Position numbers and translations under genes: made by a program. The notes under the pieces are model-generated. The model ran no database searches. It was not told where the DNA came from and saw only the letters and a program-made list of their open reading frames with translations. From NCBI RefSeq assembly GCF_004331175.1, contig NZ_SJOD01000004.1, positions 186,001-250,000 of the forward strand: DNA of 64,000 nucleotides, read 5' to 3'. Of the stretch, positions 16,235-23,918 are shown in pieces. How positions within the stretch are numbered: position 1 is the first letter of the stretch; each line of letters begins with the position of its first letter. This DNA comes from Acinetobacter sp. ANC 4178 (GTDB taxonomy: Bacteria; Pseudomonadota; Gammaproteobacteria; Pseudomonadales; Moraxellaceae).

Positions 16235-16752
16235 GATTTGTCTCCTTTTAATTGCATTGATAATCCCGCTACACAAAACTGTACCTTATCGGCAAGCTGA
16301 GCCAGTTGTTGATGCAGTCGCCCAGATTCATCCACAAACTTACGGCTTAACTCTCCCATAGGCACAACGCCTAAACCTGTTTCATTACTTACAAGAATAA
16401 TTGTGGAAGATAAGGTCGGTAAAACGTCGAGTAATTTTTGCATCTGATGTGCCAATAAGTTTTGATCATCCGCCAGTAACAAATTGGTCATCCATAAAGT
16501 CAGACAATCTACCAAAATCAGTTGTTCTGGCGCATCTATACGCTGCAAACAATCGGCCAAATACAGCGGCTCTTCGCTGAGTTGCCAATGTGATGGGCGT
16601 TGCAATTGATGATGTTGAATCCGTTGCTGCATTTCAGCATCTAAAGCCTGAGCGGTTGCCACATAGTGAACCTGAAGCCCCGAATCTTGTGCAATCTGTT
16701 CAGCCAAACGACTTTTACCTGAACGAGCACCCCCTAATATGAGTTGCAACAT
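16231..16752 (-). CDS. cobU: Bifunctional adenosylcobinamide kinase/guanylyltransferase
   Basis: A 173-residue enzyme that phosphorylates adenosylcobinamide and transfers GMP to it. Its P-loop GGARSGKSRLAEQIA at the N-terminus and YVATAQALDAEMQQRIQHHQLQR, which holds the guanylyl-acceptor His region, are diagnostic. VDCLTLWMTNLL and VSNETGLGVVPMGELSRKFVDESGRLHQQLA follow. The gene starts 19 bp inside the 2H-phosphoesterase gene and overlaps cobT by 4 bp, so translation of the whole set is coupled. Confidence 0.94.
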   Translation of the reverse strand: MLQLILGGARSGKSRLAEQIAQDSGLQVHYVATAQALDAEMQQRIQHHQLQRPSHWQLSEEPLYLADCLQRIDAPEQLILVDCLTLWMTNLLLADDQNLLAHQMQKLLDVLPTLSSTIILVSNETGLGVVPMGELSRKFVDESGRLHQQLAQLADKVQFCVAGLSMQLKGDKS

Positions 16753-17402
16753 ACGTCACCTAATGAAATGTTCTGTAGAGTATGTAAAGGACCTTGTAAG
16801 ACTTGGGCCTGATAATAACCAAACTTGATCTGGTCAATGTCAATTTCAAACTGCTGAGCAGGAAATGCAGCCATTTTGTCTAAAATACTTTGGCTGGGAT
16901 ACGCAGCGTTATATAGACCCACAGTGATATGCGGGCAATAGCTTAATGCCGCAACTTCATCACTAAACTGAGCACAGTGCGCTCTGATTTGCTCTAAAGC
17001 TGAGTTAGTATCAATAACCTGTAGATATAAAGCACTACTGAAACTGTTCAGGCCACCTATTTGAAGTTTAAATTTTTCTGGTCGGCTTAACTTCAACTGC
17101 GCATATTGTTGTTGGAACTGCTGTTGCGTGCAGTCATCATCAAAAATTGCTTGATCTTGTGCTAAAAAACCGCAAATAAACAGTGTGATATGAAACTGAC
17201 GTGTATTGGGAAATAATAAATATTCAGAGAAATAATCTTGAACTTGATTAAGATACAAAATCAAGTCTGGATTTTGAATTTCAATATACCACAGTGCATA
17301 GTGCTCCCGACCATGATGCCATTCTGGATAATCACGGTGAATCGTGGGAACAACATGATGAATGTGATCTAAAAACACGTTTAATATCACTTTAAACTGC
17401 AA
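16734..17402 (-). CDS. 2H phosphoesterase superfamily protein (2'-5' RNA ligase-like)
   Basis: About 222 residues. Two H-x-T/S motifs, the catalytic pair of 2H phosphoesterases, are visible: FHITLFICGF (about residue 70) and CPHITVGLY (about residue 158). The N-terminal block PEWHHGREHYALWYIEI is family-like. Enzymes of this class hydrolyse or form 2'-5' or cyclic phosphodiester bonds; the substrate is unknown. The frame opens at TTG 17402 with GTG alternatives at 17390 and 17378, so the start is uncertain. It overlaps cobU by 19 bp, which ties it to lower-ligand metabolism. An inverted repeat (AAAGTGATATTAAA, 17380-17393 with 17401-17414) covers the start region. Confidence 0.75.
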   Translation of the reverse strand: MQFKVILNVFLDHIHHVVPTIHRDYPEWHHGREHYALWYIEIQNPDLILYLNQVQDYFSEYLLFPNTRQFHITLFICGFLAQDQAIFDDDCTQQQFQQQYAQLKLSRPEKFKLQIGGLNSFSSALYLQVIDTNSALEQIRAHCAQFSDEVAALSYCPHITVGLYNAAYPSQSILDKMAAFPAQQFEIDIDQIKFGYYQAQVLQGPLHTLQNISLGDVCCNSY

Positions 17403-17414
17403 AGTGATATTAAA
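17380..17414. promoter_or_regulatory. 14-bp inverted repeat at the start of the 2H/cob operon
   Basis: TTTAATATCACTTT (17380-17393) is complementary to AAAGTGATATTAAA (17401-17414) around a 7-base loop. It spans the likely start codon of the first operon gene. It could be an operator or a hairpin that limits translation. A second dyad, CTTTGCC/GGCAAAG, follows just upstream of the operon (about 17421-17446). No cobalamin riboswitch B12 box was found here. Confidence 0.45.
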
Positions 17415-17484
17415 ACACGTTCTTTGCCAGACTCATGCAAGGCAAAGTTTATAAATATTCAACTTGTGCTGAAAATGATTCAAA

Positions 17485-19626
17485 TTATGCACAAACAGCA
17501 GATGTATCACTTGAATGAATTGAAATCCGTTTAGGATCAAACTGATCGGGATGCTGAAGTAGATCAGCTAAACCACGCTTTAATTGCATCAGTAATGCTT
17601 GTTGCTGCGGAATGCTAAGTAACATCTTTTCTACTTCATTTTGCATCGTGCTCATCACATCATCTATAGCTATCTGCTCATGCAAAATGGCATAGCCATA
17701 ACCCAATACTGCACCCGCAATCAATTGGTCATATGCTTGTCCATTTACAATGAGCTGCTGTACAGAAGATAGAACTCGTTCACTAGACTCCAGCTTGCGT
17801 AAGGGATCACGTGCTACCCGCGAACAAGGGTCTTTAAAGGCAAATTTACAAGAGTCGATAAAACTCTGCGTTAAACGATTCAAATCCGCTTCCCGATGCG
17901 GTAGTTGCAGCAATAAACCTTGCTTAACTTGTGCTAAGAGTTGCTGACTAAACTGCTGTAGCTGTACATCCCCCATGGCGATACCGATCGTCTCATGCCC
18001 CAATAGGCTGGCATACCACGCCATCATGGCATGGGTTCCGTTCCACAAACGGTTCTTAATCAACTGAATCTCGGAAATATCATCGACCAGAACCATTTGT
18101 CGCATTTTACTCAGTAAAGGACTTTGGTTTTCCACATAAATTGGCATATCCAACTCTGCATGAAACAGGATTAAATCCATACTCTGTAAAATATGGCTCG
18201 GTTGGAAATTACGGCGCAAATCTTCAATATACACAGCGGCTTGATGCTCTTGGGTCGAATCCAACTGAATACTTTCATCTAAATCAGCATTTTCATTTTC
18301 GACTTCTTCCTGAAACTGTTTAAAAATGTTGTATTTAATTTTGAGTTGACGATATAGATTTTTCTGGTTCAGTTTCGACACCATACGGTTGACTACGGTA
18401 TCGCAAAAATAATGTTGTTGTAGAATCTGCTCGGTAATGGCCACACTGGTTAAGTCATTTAAGGCTTGGCGTAAATAATCAAGAAAAAGTTGTTTCGCAT
18501 TCACCTTATTCAGAATAATCAAAACTGTCAGAGGTTCTGTTGCTTGTCCTGATTGATGTGTATGTCGTTCATATAGACCTTTGGCAATCATCTTCACTTC
18601 ATGTACTAAGGCATTTTCAGGTAAACACACAGCAATCAAACTAGATTCAACATACATGTCCGTCATTTGTGCTTCATCATCTGCATCAATCACAGTCATA
18701 TTTTGAATTGACTCATCATAGGAGATCTGTCCATAGCGAATGCAGTAACCACCAAAAGCGTTTACCGCCTCACGAAACAGAGCATTACGTGTCGATGCCA
18801 CAATACGTTTAGGGCGCGTGTAGCCATCCCAATGCGACAATATTTGCGCCAAATAACCACCACCTATAGCCCCAAAGCCATGAATACCCACAGTGAGCTG
18901 ATTTAAAGTTTGAGGAAAAGATTCTTGTAATTGGGGTAAATCTTGTTTGGCAATATAACCATCTAAATCTTCCAGATAGTCATACATATTTTCGTAATAG
19001 TAATTGGCTTTGTCACGCATATTGGCATTTGCTGGCTTAATATCTTTGAATAAAACGGTAATTCCTTTAGCTTCAAATGCTGAAGTCACGCCATTTTCCG
19101 AATCTTCAAACATTAAGCATTGGTCAGCGTTTAAGTTGAGCTTTTCAGCAGCGGTCAAAAAAATCTCTGGATGGGGTTTACCCTTTTCAACTTCATCGCC
19201 ACAGACCACCACATCAAAGAATTTATATACATTGGCATTAATCAAATATTCTTCTGCAATGGCACGACGACTAGAAGTCGCTACCGCCATACGTAAACCT
19301 GACTTTCTTAAACGCTCTAGAACCTGAACAAGCCCCTTTTTAATTGGAACACCATAGCTACGTACAGACTCTAATTCCAATTCATCTGCACGTTTACGAA
19401 TTGCGGCATAAGGAATATCTGCTCCATAGGTTTCCTGTGCCAATTCATGTGCTGTTGTGGCACTTAAGCCTAAACATGCCATTAAGTACGCATTGGAAAA
19501 AGACTGACCGATAAGTTCTTGAGATGCCTGTTTCAATGTTTGAAACCGAAGACGCTCAGTATCAAACATTGTTCCATCCATATCAAAAATAGCACCCAAA
19601 ACAACATGTTCATGAAATTTCAGCAT
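17485..19626 (-). CDS. mtlD: Bifunctional mannitol-1-phosphate dehydrogenase/phosphatase
   Basis: A 713-residue fusion. Residues about 10-225 are a HAD phosphatase: nucleophile DMDGTMFDTE, motif II ATSSRR, GKPHPEIF, and acid pair FEDSENG. From about 240 onward is a mannitol dehydrogenase-type domain: Rossmann GIHGFGAIGGGYLAQ, VCLPENALVHEV, LNKVNAK, and the NRLWNGTHAMMAW active-site block. This architecture is the one described for Acinetobacter baylyi MtlD, which makes mannitol as a compatible solute by reducing fructose 6-phosphate and then removing phosphate. It is salt-induced there; regulation here is not visible. The start has an AGGAA ribosome site. Confidence 0.95.
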   Translation of the reverse strand: MLKFHEHVVLGAIFDMDGTMFDTERLRFQTLKQASQELIGQSFSNAYLMACLGLSATTAHELAQETYGADIPYAAIRKRADELELESVRSYGVPIKKGLVQVLERLRKSGLRMAVATSSRRAIAEEYLINANVYKFFDVVVCGDEVEKGKPHPEIFLTAAEKLNLNADQCLMFEDSENGVTSAFEAKGITVLFKDIKPANANMRDKANYYYENMYDYLEDLDGYIAKQDLPQLQESFPQTLNQLTVGIHGFGAIGGGYLAQILSHWDGYTRPKRIVASTRNALFREAVNAFGGYCIRYGQISYDESIQNMTVIDADDEAQMTDMYVESSLIAVCLPENALVHEVKMIAKGLYERHTHQSGQATEPLTVLIILNKVNAKQLFLDYLRQALNDLTSVAITEQILQQHYFCDTVVNRMVSKLNQKNLYRQLKIKYNIFKQFQEEVENENADLDESIQLDSTQEHQAAVYIEDLRRNFQPSHILQSMDLILFHAELDMPIYVENQSPLLSKMRQMVLVDDISEIQLIKNRLWNGTHAMMAWYASLLGHETIGIAMGDVQLQQFSQQLLAQVKQGLLLQLPHREADLNRLTQSFIDSCKFAFKDPCSRVARDPLRKLESSERVLSSVQQLIVNGQAYDQLIAGAVLGYGYAILHEQIAIDDVMSTMQNEVEKMLLSIPQQQALLMQLKRGLADLLQHPDQFDPKRISIHSSDTSAVCA

Positions 19627-19843
19627 TTATGTTCCTCAAGTTATTGTTATGTACAGCCGTTAGCCTAATCAAATAAATAACAGTTGAGCAAAAATGACAC
19701 GATATGAAATAATTTTGATTAAAAAACACGCATAAAAACCTAAATCCCCCTCATTCATGTTTTATTTTTTTAATGCTTGGTAAGTTTATGTAATAAAAAA
19801 ATCACTTTGGCTTTTTCCTCCATCCAATTGAAGACAATAAAAA

Positions 19844-19867
19844 ACCTACCCAAAATATTGAGTAGGT
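19844..19867 (-). terminator. Terminator after the 19896-20132 gene
   Basis: ACCTAC (19844-19849) pairs with GTAGGT (19862-19867). Read on the minus strand the stem is followed by a T-run. The loop is 12 bases, so strength is moderate. Confidence 0.5.
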
Positions 19868-19895
19868 CAAATGGTTACAACGACTACATCTAAAA

Positions 19896-20132
19896 TTAAT
19901 TTTTCATTAAAAAAGTTAACTCATAATCATCATGGGTGATTTTAACTCTAATTCCGCGATAGCTGCGCTTATCTGGATCTAATGCCGAATTAATTACTTC
20001 ATCTGCAAACTTTTGATCAGCCATAAATTTTGCATATAGTTTATATCCAATGCGAATTTTCTTAATTTTTTTGCCTTTTGCTTCGTACTTATCGATGGTC
20101 TGGTCTAAAAATTCTAAATTCAAGTCACTCAC
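19896..20132 (-). CDS. Conserved small hypothetical protein
   Basis: A 78-residue protein with a charged helical N-terminus (LEFLDQTIDKYEAKGKKIKKIRIGYKLYAKFMAD) and a beta-rich end (YRGIRVKITHDDYELTFLMKN). No signal peptide or membrane segment. I do not recognise the family. It resembles small proteins seen in phages, where a YRGIxVxxxxD pattern occurs, but that is a weak likeness. It is monocistronic, with a moderate terminator after it. Confidence 0.6.
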   Translation of the reverse strand: MSDLNLEFLDQTIDKYEAKGKKIKKIRIGYKLYAKFMADQKFADEVINSALDPDKRSYRGIRVKITHDDYELTFLMKN

Positions 20133-20484
20133 GTATTTCTCCTCTATTGTTCTACTCTATGCCTTGCTTACTTGTACCTGAATTCAATACAAATAACCAG
20201 TCATAAAGCGTCCAGCAAAAGATAGTACTGCATGAGATTGAATATTTTAGTGGCTAATGAAATAGCCGAGATCGTGAGCAACTATTGAAAATTAAAAGGC
20301 GGGGCAACACACTGATAAATGCTGCTTCGTACTTAGAATGGTTATTCATCCTTAGCCGAACCATACTGTCTTTATTGTTGTTCTGTTCGACACCACAATG
20401 AACATCATTTGCACTGCAACACAAGCGATAAAGCACTTCACAAGGTCTGAGTAGAGACCTCACCTCAACAGAAACAATCGCCCA
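20133..20484. other. Intergenic region before tRNA-fMet terminator
   Basis: About 350 bases without a supported gene. A 69-codon frame on the minus strand (20254-20463) has atypical composition (Cys- and Arg-rich) and no ribosome site. Confidence 0.55.
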
Positions 20485-20512
20485 TAAAAAAACCCAGTCT
20501 AGGAAGACTGGG
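20485..20512 (-). terminator. Terminator of the tRNA-fMet transcript
   Basis: CCCAGTCT-AGGA-AGACTGGG (20493-20512) is an 8-bp stem. On the minus strand it is followed by seven T residues (20486-20492). It lies 25 bp after the tRNA 3' end. Confidence 0.88.
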
Positions 20513-20537
20513 CTATAAACTTTGAATCTTTTCTCGT

Positions 20538-20614
<77 letters not shown>

Positions 20615-20742
20615 TCAACGAGTTGACTTTATACGCCTTAATGCGTAATAAAGCAAACTTTATTTTAAATAAATAACGCATTCATTCATAATTAACTATG
20701 TTTGCATTAAAACAGTTGAGTTTTACCTATAAATTAGGCAAT

Positions 20743-20765
20743 AAAAAAGCCCGCTTAATGCGAGC
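20743..20765 (-). terminator. Terminator of the cold-shock gene
   Basis: On the minus strand GCTCGC-ATTAA-GCGGGC forms a 6-bp stem with one G-T pair, followed by TTTTTT. It lies 30 bp after the csp stop. Confidence 0.85.
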
Positions 20766-20794
20766 TTTTTTTCATCAAAACAATCAAGTCAAAC

Positions 20795-21004
20795 TTAGAT
20801 TGCTGTGATGCCACTAGCTTGAGCACCCTTTTTCCCTGCAGTAACAGTGAATTGTACTCGTTGGCCTTCTTGTAAAGTTTTAAAACCATTGGTTTGGATT
20901 TCGCTGAAATGTGCAAACACATCTTCACCATTGTCAGCAGCAATGAAGCCAAAGCCTTTAGTTTCGTTAAACCACTTTACAGTACCAGTAGTTAAATTAG
21001 ACAT
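20795..21004 (-). CDS. Cold-shock domain protein, CspA family
   Basis: A 69-residue single cold-shock domain. Both RNA-binding motifs are present: RNP1 as [11 protein letters not shown] and RNP2 as DVFAHFSEI, after the [12 protein letters not shown] start. It acts as an RNA chaperone in the cytoplasm. It has an AGGAAAT ribosome site and about 170 bases of AT-rich leader, as is usual for csp genes. Whether it is cold-induced cannot be told from sequence. The usual C-terminal block GPQAxNV is replaced by [10 protein letters not shown]. Confidence 0.94.
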   Translation of the reverse strand: MSNLTTGTVKWFNETKGFGFIAADNGEDVFAHFSEIQTNGFKTLQEGQRVQFTVTAGKKGAQASGITAI

Positions 21005-21174
21005 AAGATATTTCCTATAAAATTAAGCTGAGAATAGAAAATAATTTATTTAACATAAACCTCTAATACAATGAAGGATGGAAATCAACAACACAATAAA
21101 ATCAGTAAACACAATAAAATTATTCTTCTAGTGCGCATAAATATATACGTTTTATCGACGAAATGATAGCAGAT

Positions 21175-21396
21175 TTAACTCTTTAACTTGTAAAGCTTGT
21201 TCTGCAAGGTATAAAACGATCTACCATCAATATTTAGAGCGCATTTTTCACCAGACTCAAACTCAATCTGTTTGCCCACTTCGACCCAGCTTACGCCAAA
21301 TAAATTATTTTGTTTTCGCTTCAGAGGGATAATTTTTACCCGTATTTCATCGCCATTTATGGCTCTTGCTGTTGTCCAGCCATTTAAAAAATTCAA
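21175..21396 (-). CDS. Conserved small hypothetical protein
   Basis: A 73-residue protein predicted all-beta: WTTARAINGDEIRVKIIPLKRKQNNLFGVSWVEVGKQIEFESGEKCALNIDGRSFYTL. It has no signal peptide or membrane segment. I do not recognise the family. It is monocistronic, downstream of an AT-rich region and upstream (in its own direction) of the csp leader, in the same orientation. Confidence 0.6.
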   Translation of the reverse strand: MNFLNGWTTARAINGDEIRVKIIPLKRKQNNLFGVSWVEVGKQIEFESGEKCALNIDGRSFYTLQNKLYKLKS

Positions 21397-21602
21397 CTTA
21401 ATTACTCATATATTGAGCCTTTGCAAACAAAAAGTATTTCATAAATAAGACCATTCGGGAGTTTGGAGTTTATTCTATAAAGCGGCAATGCGCCTATGAA
21501 CTTATAATATTTACATCAGCAAAGCATGTAGAATGGATATCAAAACGTATCCAACTTTGAACTTACATACTACGCGATCTCGGCATGGTAAGCAAACTGT
21601 AC

Positions 21603-21627
21603 AAAAAAAGCCCATCTAATGATGGGC
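21603..21627 (-). terminator. Terminator of the lipoprotein gene
   Basis: GCCCATC-TAAT-GATGGGC (21610-21627), followed on the minus strand by a run of seven T. It is 10 bp after the stop codon. Confidence 0.9.
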
Positions 21628-21637
21628 TTTTGTCAAC

Positions 21638-22414
21638 TTAAGCCTTGGTTCCTTTACAAACAATATCTGCTATTTTTCCAGCAGGCTCATTAAAAATGTA
21701 GATCAGGTTAGGATCTGTGACACAGACCGAAGCTTGAAATAAATCTCGAACGAACAACCAAATGTTGAATTCTTTTACTTCAACTGAATTTGATCTATTT
21801 GAATTAGTTTGCGCGTACTGCTGAGCAGCCTGAGTAAAGATCGCGCTCCAATTTCTTCCGAATTTTTTCAAATCAGCCGTAGAAGTTCCTCTTAAATCAA
21901 TAATCTGATCGATCTGAGAAGAATTAGGATTGTATACGGCGATAAAAGGACCCGTTGAATAGAGCAACTTAGGATTAAGCTTAACTAATTCACTTTCCGC
22001 AAGATTGTAGTCATATACGTTTAAAATTAACTCGCAATCATCAGTATTTTGCGACAAATTTGTGGTTACAGGAACTTTAGTCACAACCTGATGCTCAATA
22101 GCCACGCCTTGATTGGATTCAACATCTTGAGCCGTTTCTAATTGCACAAAGCCCTCACACAGTGCTTTGTTAAATTTTTCTGCATTCACACCTTTATTAA
22201 AAAAGATCACGGCAGAAGGTCGGGTGCTATGCGCAACTGGAGTTAAGTCGGCCAATGATATGGTGAATTGGCGAGTCATCACATCTGAGTCATGAATCGG
22301 TGCAACAGGTACCATAGCAGATGGTGGTGGTGGCGCTGTTATAGGTGCGACAGAACACCCCCATAACGGTAAAAGACTCATGCATAGCGTTGCTATAATC
22401 CGACATTTACCCAT
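21638..22414 (-). CDS. Putative lipoprotein of unknown function
   Basis: A 258-residue protein. It begins with a short basic n-region, hydrophobic stretch and lipobox: ATLCMSLLPLWGCS, so Cys20 is the likely lipidated residue. A proline-rich linker (APITAPPPPSAMVPVAPI) follows, then a mixed alpha/beta domain of about 200 residues with no recognised motif. The end WLFVRDLFQASVCVTDPNLIYIFNEPAG is notable. Residue 2 after Cys is Ser and there is no Asp at +2, which favours sorting to the outer membrane. It is monocistronic with a strong terminator. Confidence 0.7.
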   Translation of the reverse strand: MGKCRIIATLCMSLLPLWGCSVAPITAPPPPSAMVPVAPIHDSDVMTRQFTISLADLTPVAHSTRPSAVIFFNKGVNAEKFNKALCEGFVQLETAQDVESNQGVAIEHQVVTKVPVTTNLSQNTDDCELILNVYDYNLAESELVKLNPKLLYSTGPFIAVYNPNSSQIDQIIDLRGTSTADLKKFGRNWSAIFTQAAQQYAQTNSNRSNSVEVKEFNIWLFVRDLFQASVCVTDPNLIYIFNEPAGKIADIVCKGTKA

Positions 22415-22612
22415 CTTAGTTCATCCCTGTTCGCTGCATATTAAGGTCGCGCATATTATCATTCTGACTTTCTCGAAACAAATCAGTTGATTAAATAGCA
22501 CAAACTCAAATTCGAGAATGACTGTATGTACATTTCGCAAAATGAGACACGTCAATCATGAGCTAGCAACACTTCAAAAATAAACTTAAATTTATTCGGT
22601 GAAATATCGTGA

Positions 22613-23080
22613 TTATTCATCAACCACATCTGCAAATACTGCACCTAACACTTCACTCAGGTCTTGTGGCGCTAACCCAATATCTAAGCCACGTTTACCG
22701 CCACTCACATAAATCTTTGCCAAAGTTTGAGCACTTTGATCAATCACAGTTTTGAGTCTTTTCTTTTGCCCAACGGGACTAATTCCTCCAACCAAATAAC
22801 CAGTCAAGCGCTCAGCATCTTTAGGATCTGCCATATGCAATTTTTTTGCTCCAACCGCAGCCGCTACCTTTTTTAAGTTTAGTAAATGATGTACTGGTAA
22901 AATTGCAACGTAATAGGTCTTATCGTCCGTGACTAAGAGTGTTTTAAACACTTCCTCTACTTGCAAATTTAGCTTTTCTGCCGCCTCTAAACCAAAACTT
23001 TTCGCATTGGCATCATGCTCATATTCATGGATAGAGAAATCAATTTTTTTGCTTTTTAGTAATTTGCAGGCTGGCGTCAT
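22613..23080 (-). CDS. ybaK: Cys-tRNA(Pro) deacylase (YbaK/EbsC)
   Basis: A 155-residue trans-editing protein that hydrolyses Cys-tRNA(Pro). The YbaK fold markers are [65 protein letters not shown] and [22 protein letters not shown]. The catalytic Lys is in EEVFKTLL. The length agrees with the family. It is divergent from the lipid cluster that starts at 23239. Confidence 0.93.
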   Translation of the reverse strand: MTPACKLLKSKKIDFSIHEYEHDANAKSFGLEAAEKLNLQVEEVFKTLLVTDDKTYYVAILPVHHLLNLKKVAAAVGAKKLHMADPKDAERLTGYLVGGISPVGQKKRLKTVIDQSAQTLAKIYVSGGKRGLDIGLAPQDLSEVLGAVFADVVDE

Positions 23081-23238
23081 CTTGCTTCTACTCTTGGAAT
23101 AAACTGAATAATTATAGGCACTTCATAATGAAAATGTGAATTCAACTTAGGCTATTTTGTTTTAAAAGTCACATGACTTGAATTCAACTTACCGAAATGA
23201 GTACAATTCAACCAAAATACGATACTTAAAAAAAGCCA

Positions 23239-23889
23239 ATGCCATCTATTTATCAGCTTAAACCTGCTTTTCAGAATTTATTGCGGCCTATCGTTCGCCG
23301 CTTATATCGACATGGCATTACGGCAAATCAGGTGACTTTATTTGCAATGTTAATTTCATTGCTTATAGCGGCTTGGTTAGGTTTTATTTTTAGTCATTCA
23401 ACATCAGCAAATGCATTTTATTTCCTTCTTATTCCCCTTTGGATGCTCATTCGCATGGCCTTTAATGCAATTGATGGCATGTTGGCACGTGAATTTAAAC
23501 AACAATCTAAATTGGGTGCTTATCTGAATGAATTGTGTGATGTGATTTCTGATACGGCGCTTTATCTTTGCTTTATCATTTTAAGCTGTATATCTGCACC
23601 CTTATTGTTAGGCGTCGTATTCTTAGCCATTCTCAGCGAATATGCAGGTGTCATGGCTCCCGTGATTGGGCAAGAACGCCGTTATGATGGCCCCATGGGA
23701 AAAAGTGACCGAGCTTTCTGGTTTAGTCTTTTGGCCATCTTCTATACACTCAGCCAATATTTTTCAGAACATGTGACATTTAAACTACAACAATTAATGA
23801 GTAATGGCTTATTAGCCGTCATAGCACTTTTACTCATGATCACAATCTATAACCGCATACGTCATGCAATTCAAAGTACTTCACATTAA
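23239..23889 (+). CDS. CDP-alcohol phosphatidyltransferase family protein, YnbA-like
   Basis: A 216-residue membrane enzyme with about six helices, first gene of the lipid cluster. The CDP-alcohol phosphotransferase motif reads DGMLAREF-(x7)-LGAYLNELCDVISD. The third motif aspartate is Asn (LGAYLN), with DxxxD one helical turn later. I recall this form in YnbA-type proteins, but could not check it. These enzymes join a CDP-diacylglycerol or CDP-alcohol to an alcohol in the inner membrane. The product is unknown here. It is followed after 29 bp by the hydrolase-methyltransferase fusion. Confidence 0.85.
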   Translation: MPSIYQLKPAFQNLLRPIVRRLYRHGITANQVTLFAMLISLLIAAWLGFIFSHSTSANAFYFLLIPLWMLIRMAFNAIDGMLAREFKQQSKLGAYLNELCDVISDTALYLCFIILSCISAPLLLGVVFLAILSEYAGVMAPVIGQERRYDGPMGKSDRAFWFSLLAIFYTLSQYFSEHVTFKLQQLMSNGLLAVIALLLMITIYNRIRHAIQSTSH

Positions 23890-23918
23890 TTCAAATTAAT
23901 TATTAGGACTATAAATAC

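Noticed and set aside
17403..17484. Possible cobalamin riboswitch before the cob operon
   Set aside because: The gap to mtlD is only 82 bases, and no B12 box or matching core was found on the minus strand; only inverted repeats are present.
20254..20463. 69-codon frame on the minus strand before the tRNA terminator
   Set aside because: Cys/Arg-rich, no ribosome site and no family likeness.
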